From the NCBI GenBank assembly GCA_007570785.1, contig ML662449.1:9229587-9293586 (forward strand): a DNA stretch of 64,000 nucleotides, written 5' to 3'. Origin of the DNA: Antilocapra americana. Lineage: Eukaryota > Chordata > Mammalia > Artiodactyla > Antilocapridae. Below, in pieces: positions 1 through 11,043 of the stretch (position 1 is the first letter of the stretch; each line of letters begins with the position of its first letter). The notes beneath the pieces are model-generated. The model was not told where the DNA came from, made no database searches, and worked only from the letters and a program-made list of their open reading frames with translations. The position numbers were made by a program, and so were the translations under genes.

Positions 1-1
1 G

Positions 2-430
2 AGAGGATGTGGAGAAAAGGGAACTCTCTTACACTGTTGGTGGGAATGCAAACTAGTACAGCCACTATGGAAAACAGTGTGGAGGTTCCTTAAAAAACTG
101 CAAATAGACCTGCCATATGACCCAGCAATCCCACTGCTGGGCATATACACCGAGGAAACCAGAATTGAAAGAGCCACGTGTACCCCAGTGTTCATCGCTG
201 CATTGTTTACAATAGCCAGGACATGGAAGCAACCTAGATGCCCATCAACTGACGAATGGATAAGAAAGCTGTGGTACATATACACAATGGAATATTACTC
301 AGCATTAAAAAAAAATTCATTTGAATCAGTTCTACTCAGGTGGACGAAACTGGAGCCCATTATCCAGAGCGAAGTAAGCCAGAAAGAAAAACAACAATAC
401 AGTATACTAATGCATATATATGGAATTTAG
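2..430 (+). pseudogene. L1 ORF2 C-terminal fragment
   Basis: The reading frame is open from base 2 through the TAG at 428-430, about 142 codons. It begins with the Cys-rich segment of ORF2 (CWWECK near codons 12-17) and ends in the conserved ORF2 C-terminus ([20 protein letters not shown], then a terminal YGI). The endonuclease and reverse-transcriptase domains would lie upstream, beyond the window. As seen it is a partial ORF; whether the full element is intact cannot be judged. There is no reason to think it serves a host function. Confidence 0.85.
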
Positions 431-623
431 AAAGACGGTAACGAGAACCCAGCATGCGAGACAGCAAAAGGAACGCAGACGTATAGAACAGACTCGTGGA
501 CTCTGAGGATGAGGGTAGGGGTGGGATGATATGGGAGAATGACATTGAAACATGTTAATTATCATATGTGTAATCAATCGCCAGCCCAGGATTGATGCTC
601 GGGACTGGTGCATCGAGATTTCC

Positions 624-671
624 CGGGGGGAGGGAGGAGCGAGGGAGGGAGGAGGGGGTTTCTGGAGGGGG
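624..671 (+). other. G-rich polypurine tract in L1 3' UTR
   Basis: Several runs of three or more G separated by one or two A, about 48 bases, lying between the ORF2 stop and the poly(A). This arrangement can in principle form a G-quadruplex. G-rich tracts in the 3' UTR are a known feature of mammalian L1 elements. The complementary C-rich tract is seen in the antisense copies at about 19478-19532 and 31060-31097. Confidence 0.6.
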
Positions 672-735
672 AGCATATGTAAACCCATGGCGATATCATG
701 TCATTGTATGGCAAAACTAATGAAAAAAAAAAAAA

Positions 736-1009
736 GCTTGTGGGGATGTAAAAGCCATACCATAAGAAAATGTATAGCTTTCCAAACATTTTTTTAAAAG
801 AAGGTATGAAACTAAACATATTAACCATTTAATATGTGAAGATAAGACTCAAAGAGAATAAAGGGAAGAAAGTAATGGCTGAAGACCAAAAAAAAAATAT
901 AGTGCTTGAAGGAATTTAAAACAAATGAACCAGTTTGATTGAATGCAGCACAGAATGGGTGACAGAGCAGTTTGGAGAGTTATGCCAGGATGAACTCTGA
1001 TACGTATGA
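736..1009. other. Unassigned sequence
   Basis: AT-rich, no ORF or repeat family that I recognise. Confidence 0.4.
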
Positions 1010-1221
1010 TGCATACTCAGTGGCTTCGGTTGTGTCCAACTCTTTGTGACCCCATAGACTATAGACTTTCAGGCTCCTCTGTCCATGGGATTTTTTAGGC
1101 AAGAATACTGGAGTGGGTTGTCATGCCCTCCAGGGGATCCCAACCTAGGGATCAAACTGTGTCTCTTATATCTCCTGCATTGGCAGGCAAATTCTTTACC
1201 ACTGAACCACTGGGGAAGCCC
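1010..1221 (-). mobile_element. Bov-tA SINE
   Basis: Antisense Bov-tA/BovA-type SINE. On the minus strand it starts with the tRNA-like head (GGGCTTCCCCAGTGG) at the right end, runs through the CCAGTATTCTTGCCT core and ends in the BovB-like tail at the left. Pol III-transcribed, non-coding; the apparent ORF at 1085-1279 on the plus strand is only its antisense reading. Confidence 0.9.
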
Positions 1222-1295
1222 TTATTTTTTTGGCATATTAAGTATTAATTACATTAGCCATATTATTTACTCAATTTAACAAACTTCATGTGAAT

Positions 1296-2292
1296 CAGTG
1301 AACTAAGATTGACTAGAATGGGTGAATTTAACTCAGATGACCATTATATCTACTACTGTGGGCAGGAATCCCTTAGAAGAAATGGAGTAGCCATCATGGT
1401 CAACAAAAGAGTCAGAAATGCAGTACTTGGATGTGATCTCAAAAATGACAAAATGATCTCTGTTCATTTCAAAGGCAAACCATTCAATATCACGGTAATC
1501 CAAGCCTATGCCCCAACTAGTAATGCTGAAGAAGCTGAAGTTGAACAGTTCTATGAAGACCTACAAGATCTTTTAGAACTAACACTCAAAATAGATGTTC
1601 TTTTCATTATAGGGGACTGGAATGCAAAAGTAGGAAGTCAGATAACACCTGGAGTAACAGGCAAATTTGGCCTTGGAGTACAGAATGAAGCAGGGCATAG
1701 GCTAATAGAGTTTTGCCAAGAGAATGCACTGGTCATAGCAAGCACCCTCTTCCAACAACACAAGAGAAGACTCTACACATGGACTTCACCAGATGGTCAA
1801 CATTGAAATCAGATTGATTATATTCTTTGCAGCCAAAGATGGAGAAGCTCTATACAGTTAGCAAAAACAAGACCGGGAGCTGACTGTGGCTCGGATCATG
1901 AACTCCTTATTGCCAAATTCAGACTGAAATTGAAGAAAGTAGGGAAAACCACTAGACTATTCAGGTATGATCTAAATCAAATCCCTTGTAATTATACAGT
2001 GGAAGTGAGAAATAGATTTAAGGGACTAGATCTGATAGACAGAGTGCCTGATGGACTATGGACGGAGGTTCGTGACATTGTACAGGAGACAGAGATTAAG
2101 ACCATCCCCAAGAAAAAGAAACACAAAAAAGCAAAACGGCTGTCTGAGGAGGCCTTAAAAATAGCTGTGAAAAGAAGAGAAGTGAAAAGCAAAGGAGAAA
2201 AAGAAAGATATTCCCATCTGAATGCAGAATTCCAAAGAATAGCAAGGAGAGATAAGAAAGCCTTTCTTAGCGATCAGTGCAAAGAAGTAAGG
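1296..2292 (+). mobile_element. BovB LINE internal segment (endonuclease region)
   Basis: RTE-type BovB LINE. The segment starts within the 5' coding part and stops after the linker towards the reverse transcriptase. Neither the RT domain nor the typical BovB 3' tail with ACTGAACTGAACT repeats follows, so the copy has lost its 3' half. BovB normally retains the 3' end and loses the 5' end, so this copy was probably cut by a later deletion or rearrangement. Confidence 0.88.
1309..2292 (+). pseudogene. BovB AP-like endonuclease domain remnant
   Basis: One frame is open across the segment except for a TGA at 1804-1806. It encodes an apurinic-like endonuclease domain with the motif IIGDWNAKVG near 1606-1635, expected for the metal-binding Asp/Asn of this family, followed by QIDYIL just after the stop, then a Lys/Arg-rich linker. 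The stop sits where the family, from memory, has CAC-CGA; CGA to TGA is the usual outcome of CpG methylation decay. No RT domain remains, so the product could not be a working LINE protein. Confidence 0.75.
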
Positions 2293-2384
2293 TCAACTCT
2301 GCCTGAACCCACAGTCATGCATAGCCATCTGAAGTCTGAATTTTCAAGATGTTTTGGTGTATGTGTTGTGTTTGAATCTGGGGG

Positions 2385-2482
2385 TACTACACACGTACAT
2401 ATAAACAGATACCACACATACACACACATCCATGCATACACACATATACATTACATACCCATACATACATACACATATACAT
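2385..2482. repeat. Imperfect (CA)n/(TACA)n microsatellite
   Basis: About 100 bases of alternating CA and TACA units with interruptions. It lies between the broken BovB segment and an antisense L1 3' end. Confidence 0.85.
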
Positions 2483-2483
2483 G

Positions 2484-2668
2484 AGTTTTTTAAATTTTTA
2501 ATTGAAGGATAATTGCTTTACAGAATTGTGTTGGTTTCTGCCAAACATTAACATGAATCAGCCCTCAGGATACATATGTTCTCTCCCTCTTGAACCTCCC
2601 TTTCACCTCCCTCCCTATCCCACCCCTCTAGGTTGTTAACAGAGTCTTGGTTTGAGTTTTTGAAATAA
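2484..2668 (-). mobile_element. L1 3' UTR fragment
   Basis: Antisense copy of the artiodactyl L1 3' terminus, starting with a T-rich tail, then the AATTGAAGGATAATTGCTTT motif and the C-rich stretch ending near CCACCCCTCTAGG. Only about 185 bases remain. Confidence 0.75.
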
Positions 2669-4344
2669 GGAAAGGGGGCAGATGGACTGTGATCAACATC
2701 TAGAACTCTCTTATAAAAGCAGAAAAATTTAAACATGAATTGTTTGTTTGTGATCTTTTGAACTTAAAAACAAATGGATTTATGAACAGCCTTCCTAGAT
2801 TAATGTATTTATAAGCAGAAGATAGCATTTCCACAGATCTTTAGTTGCAGTCCATAACCTGACTATGGAAAATAGTGTCTCATAAACCAAGCACCAGCAG
2901 AACAGAATTTCTCATTAGTACCTATGAAGTATTTATCATAAACTGATAGGTTTTTCTATAACATATCACCAGTTTGGCTGCCCCCTTCTAAGAAAGAGGA
3001 TCCTTTAAAAAGCTCTCGCTGTGATAGTCCTTTTACAATACTCTGGTGGACCATTTGTTAGAACTAATTGTCCTAAACCACAATAGCCTCTGCCCATTAA
3101 GTTCATGTATGTGGGCTTCTTGGTAATTTTAGATTTAATTTTATTACCGTGGAATGTTGTATATTGTTAATAGCCTTAAAATCAGCTTCAGAAAAAAAAA
3201 AAAAAAGATTCCCTTTCAGTGAAGGCACTTTTTATATGCTTTTGCTACAATTCTTTGAGTCTTGCAGAACTGAGACTCTGCAGAAAACACGCATGCATAT
3301 GCCAGTTGGAATGCTAGCTCAAGATGTAATTGAAGACACATTTCTCCATGGATTGAAGTGTTTTGTTTAGAAATACATTTCCCATTATACTTTTTTTCAC
3401 ATTTACTTTTTTTTCAGAAATGATTCCTTTCATGGCTTCTTTTTAAAAGAAAAAAAATTTAATAGTATGAGAAGAGGTCTGTTGTGGTTTGGGTGTGGCT
3501 AAAGCAGTTGTGGCCCTTCAAGCATCCATGCATTAAATAATCATATCCTTTTTTTTGCAGGAAACCATTCTGAATTACTCATAAAAAGTCCTGACAGTTT
3601 GTCTCTTCCATTTTTCTTAAGTCTGGGTCAGCCAGGAGTATGAGTCTTAGGTTCTTGGGAGCAAACGTGCATATATTGTTTAAGGGCCTTTTTCCGTGAG
3701 TCCAGCAGTTTTTTTTATAGGGGGCTACCATCTCTTCATTATCCTCTTCTAGGACAGTTGCTCACGTATTAGAGAAGGGCAAGAAGGGAATGTCTCTTAA
3801 AGAAAAGAGGCAACCGGTAAGTGGAGGTTTCCTTCATTGTTAAGCCCTATTCTGGTGAACAGTGCTTTGTGTTACTGGTGGAAATTCAAGCGTGAAGCCA
3901 ATTTTTATGCTCTAGATGGCAAAAAAATGCCGCTAATTCCATAGGGTTTCTCCTTCTTTCCCTGGCAGCTGGTATGTTTACATAGTGGGGATAAAAGGCC
4001 TGACATCTGTGTTTACATTTCTACGTAGCAGGGTCCCCCAAACCCCCAGTTAGGAATCATTTATATCCAAGCACCTCTGCCCCAGAATTACAACAGCAAA
4101 GTCTTTCAACTTCTCCTTGGCAAGGGCCTTTGATCTCCCTGTGCAAAAATGCTCTCTGATGAGTTGTGATTGGAAGAGGAGGGCTGGGAAGGTTTTATTC
4201 TTTGACAGCTTCCTTCTCTCTTTCCACCCCCATCCATATAGGAACATAACCCAGGACTTTAAGTACCCAAACCTCTTTGTCTAAATCCCACTGAGTCATC
4301 AGAATAAAGTTAAAACAGACTGGTGCAACTAAAGCAGTGGATTC
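2669..4344. other. Unassigned sequence, no gene seen
   Basis: About 1.7 kb with an A-run at 3191-3206 and a few T-runs. The ORFs present (for example 3149-3370 and 4050-4247) are short and resemble no family. I see no repeat that I can name. Confidence 0.4.
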
Positions 4345-4690
4345 GCAAAAGAATTTGCATTTTTAACAAGCATTTCAGTTGACTCTGATTCTTGATGCCA
4401 GGTAGATTAGAATCACCTGGGTTGCTTACAAAAGGTGAAAATTCTTCACCCTATGCAGCCCTCCATGCTCAGTCACTAAGTCATGTCTGACTCTTTGCTA
4501 TCCCAGGGACTGTAGCCTGTCAGGTTCCTCTGTCCATGGAATTTCCCAGGCAAGAATACTGGAGTGGATTGCCATTTTCTTCTCCAGGAGATCCTCCTAA
4601 CGCAGGTAGTGAGCTGGAGTTTCCTGCAATTGGCAGCCTGTTGAATGTGAATTTCCAGGTGTGGGTCTAGAAATCTGTATTTTTCACATC
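4345..4690. mobile_element. MER5-like DNA transposon remnants, split by a SINE
   Basis: 4345-4440 and 4636-4690 carry phrases typical of MER5/MER20 non-autonomous hAT-Charlie elements (TTAGAATCACCTGGG, GAAATCTGTATTTTT). The Bov-tA at 4463-4635 interrupts them. Too diverged for a firm subfamily. Confidence 0.5.
4463..4635 (-). mobile_element. Bov-tA SINE, 5' truncated
   Basis: Antisense core and 3' part of a Bov-tA SINE (CAGGCAAGAATACTGGAGTGG). The tRNA-like head expected at the right end is missing. Confidence 0.85.
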
Positions 4691-5154
4691 TTAATATGAA
4701 TCTCATGTATACTGCTGTTTATATACAATCTTACCTATATGTAAGATATACAATCTTATGTATTTCAAGTCTTAGGCTAACTGGACACTAGCGAGTGGGG
4801 GTTTTAATTTGAGGGTTAGGTTATACTAGTTTTTGTTCAAGACATCATCTCAACATATGACCATTTCAATGAAATGGTGGTGGTCTCTCCAAGCTGGAGT
4901 TGGTATAAGTTGATGAAATGAAATCATCTTCTTTGAAAGTTTGAATGTCTTACCAAATTTTTTCAGGCTGTGGTTTTCTACTTTCTATTCATAAACTTTT
5001 GACTTGTAAATGGATGTAAAGTACCTTAGCAGGTCAAGAAATATTTATAGAAACAACTACATAGAAATTTGATCTTAGAACTGATCTAAATTTTCCTTCT
5101 TGGGTCTATACCATACCTTATCATCTGAAATGACATCCCACTTTTTTAAAATTG
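4691..5154. other. Unassigned sequence
   Basis: AT-rich, with no recognisable coding or repeat content. Confidence 0.4.
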
Positions 5155-5649
5155 ATTTTTTAAAATTGAGGTAATAGGTTCATATACATTTATAAGACAT
5201 AATACAGAGAGATTTTCTGTTTCCTTTATTGAGTTTCTCCAATGGCAACTCCAATGAAACTCCAATGGAGTTTCTCCAAGGCAGTATACCAGCCAGGATC
5301 TGACACATAAAATATTTTACTCAGATTTCCCCTGCTTTATGTATATTCACTTGTGTGCATGTGTATTTAGTTCTATACAATTATGTCAGGTATGTAGCTC
5401 TTAGTATCTACCATCGTGGTAAAGATACTAAATAGTTTTGTCAACACAGAATTTTGGGGTTTCCCTTTTATAACTATCCCATCCATCTCCTGATCCCTCT
5501 CTGAACTCCTGACAAAGTCTTTCCTATACTTCTTAATTTTTGTTTTTCTAAAAATGACATGTAAATGAAATCATATAGTATGTAATCTTTTGGAATTGCT
5601 ATTGGGATTTTCACTGAGCATAATTTCCTGAAGATTTCCTAGGCATGAT

Positions 5650-5849
5650 AATTGGCTTAGTCATGTCCAATTTTGAGACCCCATGAACTGTAGCCCACAA
5701 GGCTCTAGTGTCCATGGAATGTCCCAGGCAAGAATACTGGAGTGAGTTGCCATTTTCTTCTCCAGGGGATCTTCCTGACCCAGGGATTGAGCCAAGGTCT
5801 CCTGCACTATGGGCAGATTCTTTATCATTTGAGCCACCAGGGAAGCTCC
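5650..5849 (-). mobile_element. Bov-tA SINE
   Basis: Antisense full-length Bov-tA inserted in the older L1. The tRNA-like head is at the right end (reads GAGCCACCAGGGAAGC on the plus strand) and the core CAGGCAAGAATACTGGAGTG is present. Confidence 0.9.
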
Positions 5850-5898
5850 AAGGAGATTCCCTAGAGTTGTTGCTAATACCAGTAGATCTTTAGCTTCT

Positions 5899-5934
5899 AT
5901 TGCTGAATAGTGTTTCATAGTATGAATGTACCAT
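5899..5934. repeat. Left copy of a 36-bp target-site duplication
   Basis: The 36 bases here recur at 6573-6608 with one mismatch (GAATAG against GAACAG) and flank the BovB insertion directly. Confidence 0.85.
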
Positions 5935-6572
5935 TAGTTCAGTTCAGTTCAGTCGCTCAGTCTTTGTAATCCCATGGACTGCAGCATGCCAGGCCTCCCT
6001 GTCCATCACCAACACCCAGAGCTTGCTCAAACTCATGTCCATCAAGTTGGTGATGCCATCCAACCATCTCTTCCTCTGTCATCCCCTTCTCCTCCTGTCT
6101 TCAATCTTTTCCAGCATCAGGGTCTTTTCAAATGAGTCAGTTCTTCACATCATGTGGCCAAAGTATTAGAGTTTCAGCTTCAGCATCAGTCCTTCCAGTG
6201 ACTATTCAAGATTGAGTTCCTTCAGGATTGACTGGTTGGATCTCCTTGTAGTCCAAAGGACTCTCAAGAGTCCTCTCCAACACCACAGTTCAAAAGCACC
6301 AATTCCATAGTCCAACTCTCACATCCATACATGGCTACTGGAAAAACCATAGTTTTTACTAGATGGACCTTTTTTAGCAAAGTAATGTCTCTGCTTTTTA
6401 ATATGCTGTCTAGGTTGGTCATAGATTTTCTTCTAAGGAGCAAGCGTCTTTTAATTTCATGGCTGCAGTCACCATCTGCAGTGATTTTGGAGCACAAGAA
6501 AATAAAGTCTGTCTCTGTTTCCCTTGTTTCCCCATCTATTTGCCATGAATAGAATGAATATATAAATAGAAT
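5935..6572 (-). mobile_element. BovB LINE 3' end, 5' truncated
   Basis: Antisense BovB 3' segment. The terminal repeat reads AGTTCAGTTCAGTTCAGTCG at the left, followed by the 3' coding region. The minus-strand ORF at 6264-6617 covers the C-terminal part of the RT polyprotein (region around CSHEIKRRLLLRRKSMTNLD and CESWT). 5' truncation is normal for this family. Confidence 0.9.
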
Positions 6573-6608
6573 ATTGCTGAACAGTGTTTCATAGTATGAA
6601 TGTACCAT
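6573..6608. repeat. Right copy of a 36-bp target-site duplication
   Basis: Matches 5899-5934 at 35 of 36 positions. The ancient L1 sequence continues directly after it. Confidence 0.85.
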
Positions 6609-6714
6609 AGTTTGCATAATTAGTCACTTGTTGAAGAACACTTGGATTGTTTCCAGTTTGGGGCTACTATGAGTAAAACTTCTATGTGCAGATTCTTGTA
6701 TGAACATTAACTAT

Positions 6715-6927
6715 CATTCTCAGTCTCTTAGTCATGTCTGACTCTTTGCGACTCTGTGGACTATAACCCACCAGGCTCCTTCTTCTGTGGAATTTTACAG
6801 GTAAAAATCCTGGAATGTGTTGCCATTCCTTCTCAAGGGGATCTTCCCAACCCAGGACAAATCTGAGTCTCCTGCATCTCCTGTATTAGCAGACGGATTC
6901 TTTACCACTGTACCACCTGGGAAGCCA
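6715..6927 (-). mobile_element. Bov-tA SINE
   Basis: Antisense, full length, moderately diverged Bov-tA; it ends with the tRNA-like head (CCACCTGGGAAGCC on the plus strand). Confidence 0.88.
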
Positions 6928-8292
6928 GGATATAACTAAATGATATATTAATTAACCCCTCCAATTTTTATAATTTTTAGGCCAATTGCAAATTCTATTC
7001 TATCCATAAAATGTTTCTGTATCTCACCAACCCTCATCACTCCATCTTCTCATTTCCCTTCCCCCATAATATCTAGACAATTCTGTTGTGAGAAGGTTGT
7101 AAAAGAGTTGTTCATAAGAACTAAAGGAGATTTCCTTCTGGGTATAGTTGAAGATGCCTAGAGGTCAGATGTTCAAGGGAAGGTCAGTGTCTTCACATAC
7201 TATAGCCCTGGCTCCATCAGTGGTCCACAGAGCCAAAAATTACTAAAAGAGTGGGCATTAGAAAAAAGTTGTGATTATCACTACTATACTTCCACGAAGG
7301 AGGATATCTTCATAGGCTGAAGATATGTGCTATAAAAGTAATATAATTGTACTTACCGGACAATAAGGTCTGGGAAAGTTTGAGTCCTATATCTTCTGGG
7401 ATTTTGGTGAAGACTGAATAGTGAATATCAATATCAATCACACCTTACTTACAAACTGTGCTTATTTGTGGTCAGTTACAGAAGATACATACTTATATCC
7501 AGAGCCACGAAAAGTTAATATCCAAGCAATTGTGTTGATGGTTCTGTGCCTTACACTTTGTGTTTGTTTTATTTCCATTTTCAATTGTGAAGGCAAAGCA
7601 TTTATTAACTATTGCCTGAAGAATGCTGCTTGTAGCTTTAGATGTCTGTAACAGGAAAATGTTCATGGCCTAAGGGTCTCAATATAAAGAAAAATGTGTG
7701 TAATTCCTAAATACTTACAGAGTTTCAAGCACAAATTCACTTAGAGTATTAATGACTTTAATGAAGACAGACATCTAACTTAAAATCAACAGATCATTAG
7801 ACTTTCAGTAAAAGTGTAAGCAGTGTCTAATTAATAGACTTGTTGATTATTTTCCTTGATGTAGACATTGGTCATTAAGTCTAATGGTGCTTCAAAGATC
7901 AACTGACTAGTGAGGAAGCCAATAACTTGAGGTCATTTAGACAAAAGAGTACTTTCTTTTTACTCTCCTTCATCATCATAATATATCAATGATTATTATT
8001 ATTATCATTTTGATATTATTTGATCTGGTTTTATCTGAATAATAAACATTTTGGTGTACAGACTTAGCCGCAAAGTATTCCATAAAATAAAGCACAGAGC
8101 AGTGTGGTATTAGATACATGTAACAATTTATGCTTTTAATTGTTCTTGAATAAAGCTTTTTGGGTTCAAGTTGCACTCTTATGGGACCTTCTTTTAAACT
8201 AGCTCCAGCCCAGGGAGAAATAGGTGGCTACCTTGTGATCACTGAGGACTGTCAACTGTATAGTTCTGCTTTATACATGAGGAATTCATGTA
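6928..8292. other. Unassigned sequence, no gene seen
   Basis: About 1.4 kb, AT-rich, with a short ATT-repeat at 7993-8004. The ORF at 7421-7651 has no recognisable domain. Confidence 0.4.
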
Positions 8293-8307
8293 AATTAGCC
8301 ATGGTTT

Positions 8308-8441
8308 CTTTTTTTTTTTTTAATATTTTCTTGGCCACACCACACAGCATGTAGGGTTTTAGTTTCCTGACCAAGGATCGAACTTACACCCCTTGCATTG
8401 GAAGTGTGAAGTCTTAATCACTGGAACACCAGGGAAGTCCC
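8308..8441 (-). mobile_element. CHR-type tRNA-derived SINE
   Basis: Antisense SINE with a T-run (poly(A) of the minus strand) at the left, then CTTGGCCACACCACACAGCA, and the tRNA-Glu-like head CACCAGGGAAGTCCC at the right. Flanking direct repeats at 8293-8307 and 8442-8456 agree at 14 of 15 bases, so both ends are well defined. Confidence 0.85.
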
Positions 8442-8456
8442 AATTAGCCAAGGTTT

Positions 8457-10746
8457 TATAATTAGCAAATGGTAGATTATAAATTAGAAGCGAGCTCTCT
8501 GTGACTACAAAAATGTTCATTATGTTTCCTGTGCTGTGTTGAAGAAAAATAACCAGGATATATGAATCATTAGCTTTAGCCCTCTCCACCAAGCATTTTC
8601 CATATTATGAGAGCAACTCCCTCCCTTGAGAAACAAGGAGTAAGTAAGTAAGCAAATTCCTTGAGGAACACAAAATATTTAATTGCTATTCATCATTTCT
8701 CTTACTCAGGACAAGATTAATTAACTCTGATCTTTTCATTTGCATGGTACTAATGTGATGGCTTAATAATTGCTTCTTTAAAAAAAGACTCTTAGAAAAT
8801 ATCATATGGATAAATCTGAGCTCTCTTCACTTTTGCCTACTGTCTGAACTTGTTTTAAACAAAAGAAGTCTGTGATTAGAAAAAAAAAAAAGCTGAACAT
8901 TTCAAATCTGGTGGTGAAAACCCTTTTCATCATGCTCACAGATACCATCGGAGTCCAAGAAATACTGTAATGTATCAAGATGTATATTTACAAGCTTGAT
9001 GTAAATGACAGGGTCTCAAGCTTCAGTGTGACTCCAGACCAAAACTAGAGACAGTTCCCAAATTCCTCAAAGTTACATCCAGGAGGAAGCATTGCACATA
9101 GGCCGTTGATTTGTCAAAAACTTAATTTTCCATGACAATCTCCCTTGAGGAATGAGGAAAGTCAATAGCCTGAAGTTCACATTACCTTGGACAGCGCTAG
9201 AAGAGGGTAAAGAAAGAGACCATAAAATCTGATAAGCGGTGATTTACCAATTAGATGTGAGAAAAATAAAGACTCATTAAAATGACAAAATACCATGAGT
9301 CATTAAGGGTTGGCCTAATTAAATAATAACCCAATGTAAACCAGAGTTTTATGCTCTACCAGCTGCAATGTGGGTTTATCAAAATAATGGAAATTGACAG
9401 CATCATACACATAGCCTCTCCTTAGCTGTCTCTTTAACATTTATCTGGAGGTCACCTAAGGAAATATGCCTCCAACCTTAACCAGTCACTCTATTATTTC
9501 TGTTGTAGTCCAGTCCCCAGTCGAGCATTTGTTGCTTTGTCCTGCCTGATGGACAGAATGATGATTTTTCTTGAGTCTTACAGTTTTTCTCTACTTCAGG
9601 CTGCCTTTGTATATTTTGCTTTGCTCAGTCATGTTTCCCAACAGTGTTAACATCTGAATGTTTCTTTTGGCAAAACATCCAGAGCAACAGTGCTCCAAGC
9701 GTTGCCCTCAGGGCCTTTGGGAAGGGTGTGGTTTGGGTGGGATCCTTGTGTGTCTGCTCTGCTGCACACTATCAGCATATTAAATCTGCCTGATGGGCTT
9801 GTGGCCTCGTGATCCTTGGCCATGTCAGCCTATGATTTGAGCTAGAGAATGGCAGCTTTGGGATGTAATACGCTTTCCTCTAAAAACAGCCTCCGTGTTC
9901 CTCTTTCTCTGTTCTGACTTCCCAAAGCTTAAGTTTGGGAATTGGAGTTCCATACAACATGACCACTATTAGTAGCGCCTGAACACATATCATTTGAAGG
10001 TCGGGTCATTTATTCTATTGTTTACCTCCAATTTATTCTTCTTCTTACATTATTTAAAATATTTACTTTCACATCAGTTTCACCCTTGGTAACTGTGCTG
10101 GTCCAGGTATCAATGGCTTTTGGTCCCTTTGGCTGTGTTGGCTGTTGCTCCATTCTTCTCACCCATCCAAGTGCCTGATGATCTGATTGTGTTCTCAGTA
10201 TCACAAATGTGAAGCTGTTGTCCCTTCCAGGATATTTAAATCACCCCAGTTGATGGCAACGCCTTTGAGAACACTATGATGCCTCCAGTCTTTCTGATCA
10301 ATTATCTGAAATAACAGAGGTGGTCATGAAACCAAGCTCTTGTCTGACAAACTCACCTTACCCTTGAGTCTAGTTCAGATCATACCCTTGGCTGTACCTT
10401 CTGTTCCTGGATGAGTGTGAAGGACTAGACAGAGTCACTTGAATTGTGTAATCTGTTTCAAGGAAAACAGAATTTGGTATCTAGAAGCAAAAGCTTCCTA
10501 ATAATGCTATCATGATATTTCTATCTTTATTCCTATTTTGAGAAAGTTGTCCAGCTTTTCTTGATGTTTCCTTCTCTCTTTGGTTATGCCATGTGCCTAA
10601 GTGGTTAGACTGTTTTAATCAGTCTCTAAAAATTTTTAGATTTTTTTTTTTTTTTTTAGTGAAAATCTGCAGGTAAAGCACATAAAATAGTGCCTGGAAC
10701 ATAGTTAATGCTTAATCAGTATATAAGTTAATGACATAATAATTAC
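8457..10746. other. Unassigned sequence, no gene seen
   Basis: About 2.3 kb without a nameable repeat apart from an A-run (8880-8892) and a T-run (10640-10656). The minus-strand ORF at 10022-10204 matches nothing that I recognise. An old pseudogene or regulatory element cannot be excluded by eye. Confidence 0.4.
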
Positions 10747-10760
10747 ATTGTTATATTATA

Positions 10761-10991
10761 ATACATAATATTATATTCATGCATACATGCTCAGTTACCT
10801 CAGTTGTGTCCAACTCTTTGTGATCCTATGGACTGCAGCCTACCAGGTTCCTCTGTCCACAGGATTCTCAAGGCAAGAATACTGGAGTGGATTGCTATGC
10901 CCTCCTCCAGAGGAGGAGGGGTCAAACCCTCATATTCTGTGTCTCCTGCTTTGCAGGCAGATTCTTTACTGCTGAGGCACCAGAGACGCCC
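10761..10991 (-). mobile_element. Bov-tA SINE with target duplication
   Basis: Antisense Bov-tA with an AT-rich tail at the left. A 14-base direct repeat (ATTGTTATATTATA) at 10747-10760 and 10992-11005 brackets it as a target-site duplication. Confidence 0.88.
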
Positions 10992-11043
10992 ATTGTTATA
11001 TTATATGATTAGTATTACTATATTATATAATTTTTATTATACA

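Larger units (their letters stand above)
1..735 (+). mobile_element. L1 LINE 3' end (young, bovine type)
   Basis: The 3' part of a LINE-1 that enters from the left edge of the window. It holds the end of ORF2 (frame open from base 2, stop at 428-430), then a 3' UTR of about 300 bases with a G-rich purine tract at 624-671, and ends in an A-run at 722-734. The sparse damage and open frame suggest a fairly recent insertion. Two shorter antisense relatives of the same 3' UTR lie at 19.4-19.7 kb and 31.0-31.3 kb. The rest of the element lies outside the window. Confidence 0.9.
5155..6714 (-). mobile_element. Ancient L1, invaded by a SINE and BovB
   Basis: Antisense L1 3' end. The visible parts are about 5155-5649, 5850-5934 and 6609-6714, with phrases such as AAATGAAATCATATAGTATG and GTTTCCAGTTTGGGGCTACT, which occur in the antisense end of ORF2 and the 3' UTR of old L1 elements. 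A Bov-tA (5650-5849) and a BovB copy (5935-6572) are inserted into it, so it predates both. Confidence 0.7.

Noticed and set aside
1085..1279. ORFs encoding RQEYWSGL-type peptides here and at several other places (10787-10975, 37885-38223, 59526-59798)
   Set aside because: These are readings of Bov-tA SINEs in one orientation. The same peptide recurs because the SINE recurs.
9960..10450. Possible processed pseudogene on the minus strand
   Set aside because: Short stretches look protein-like but stops fall in every frame, no poly(A) or target duplication is visible, and I recognise no parent gene.
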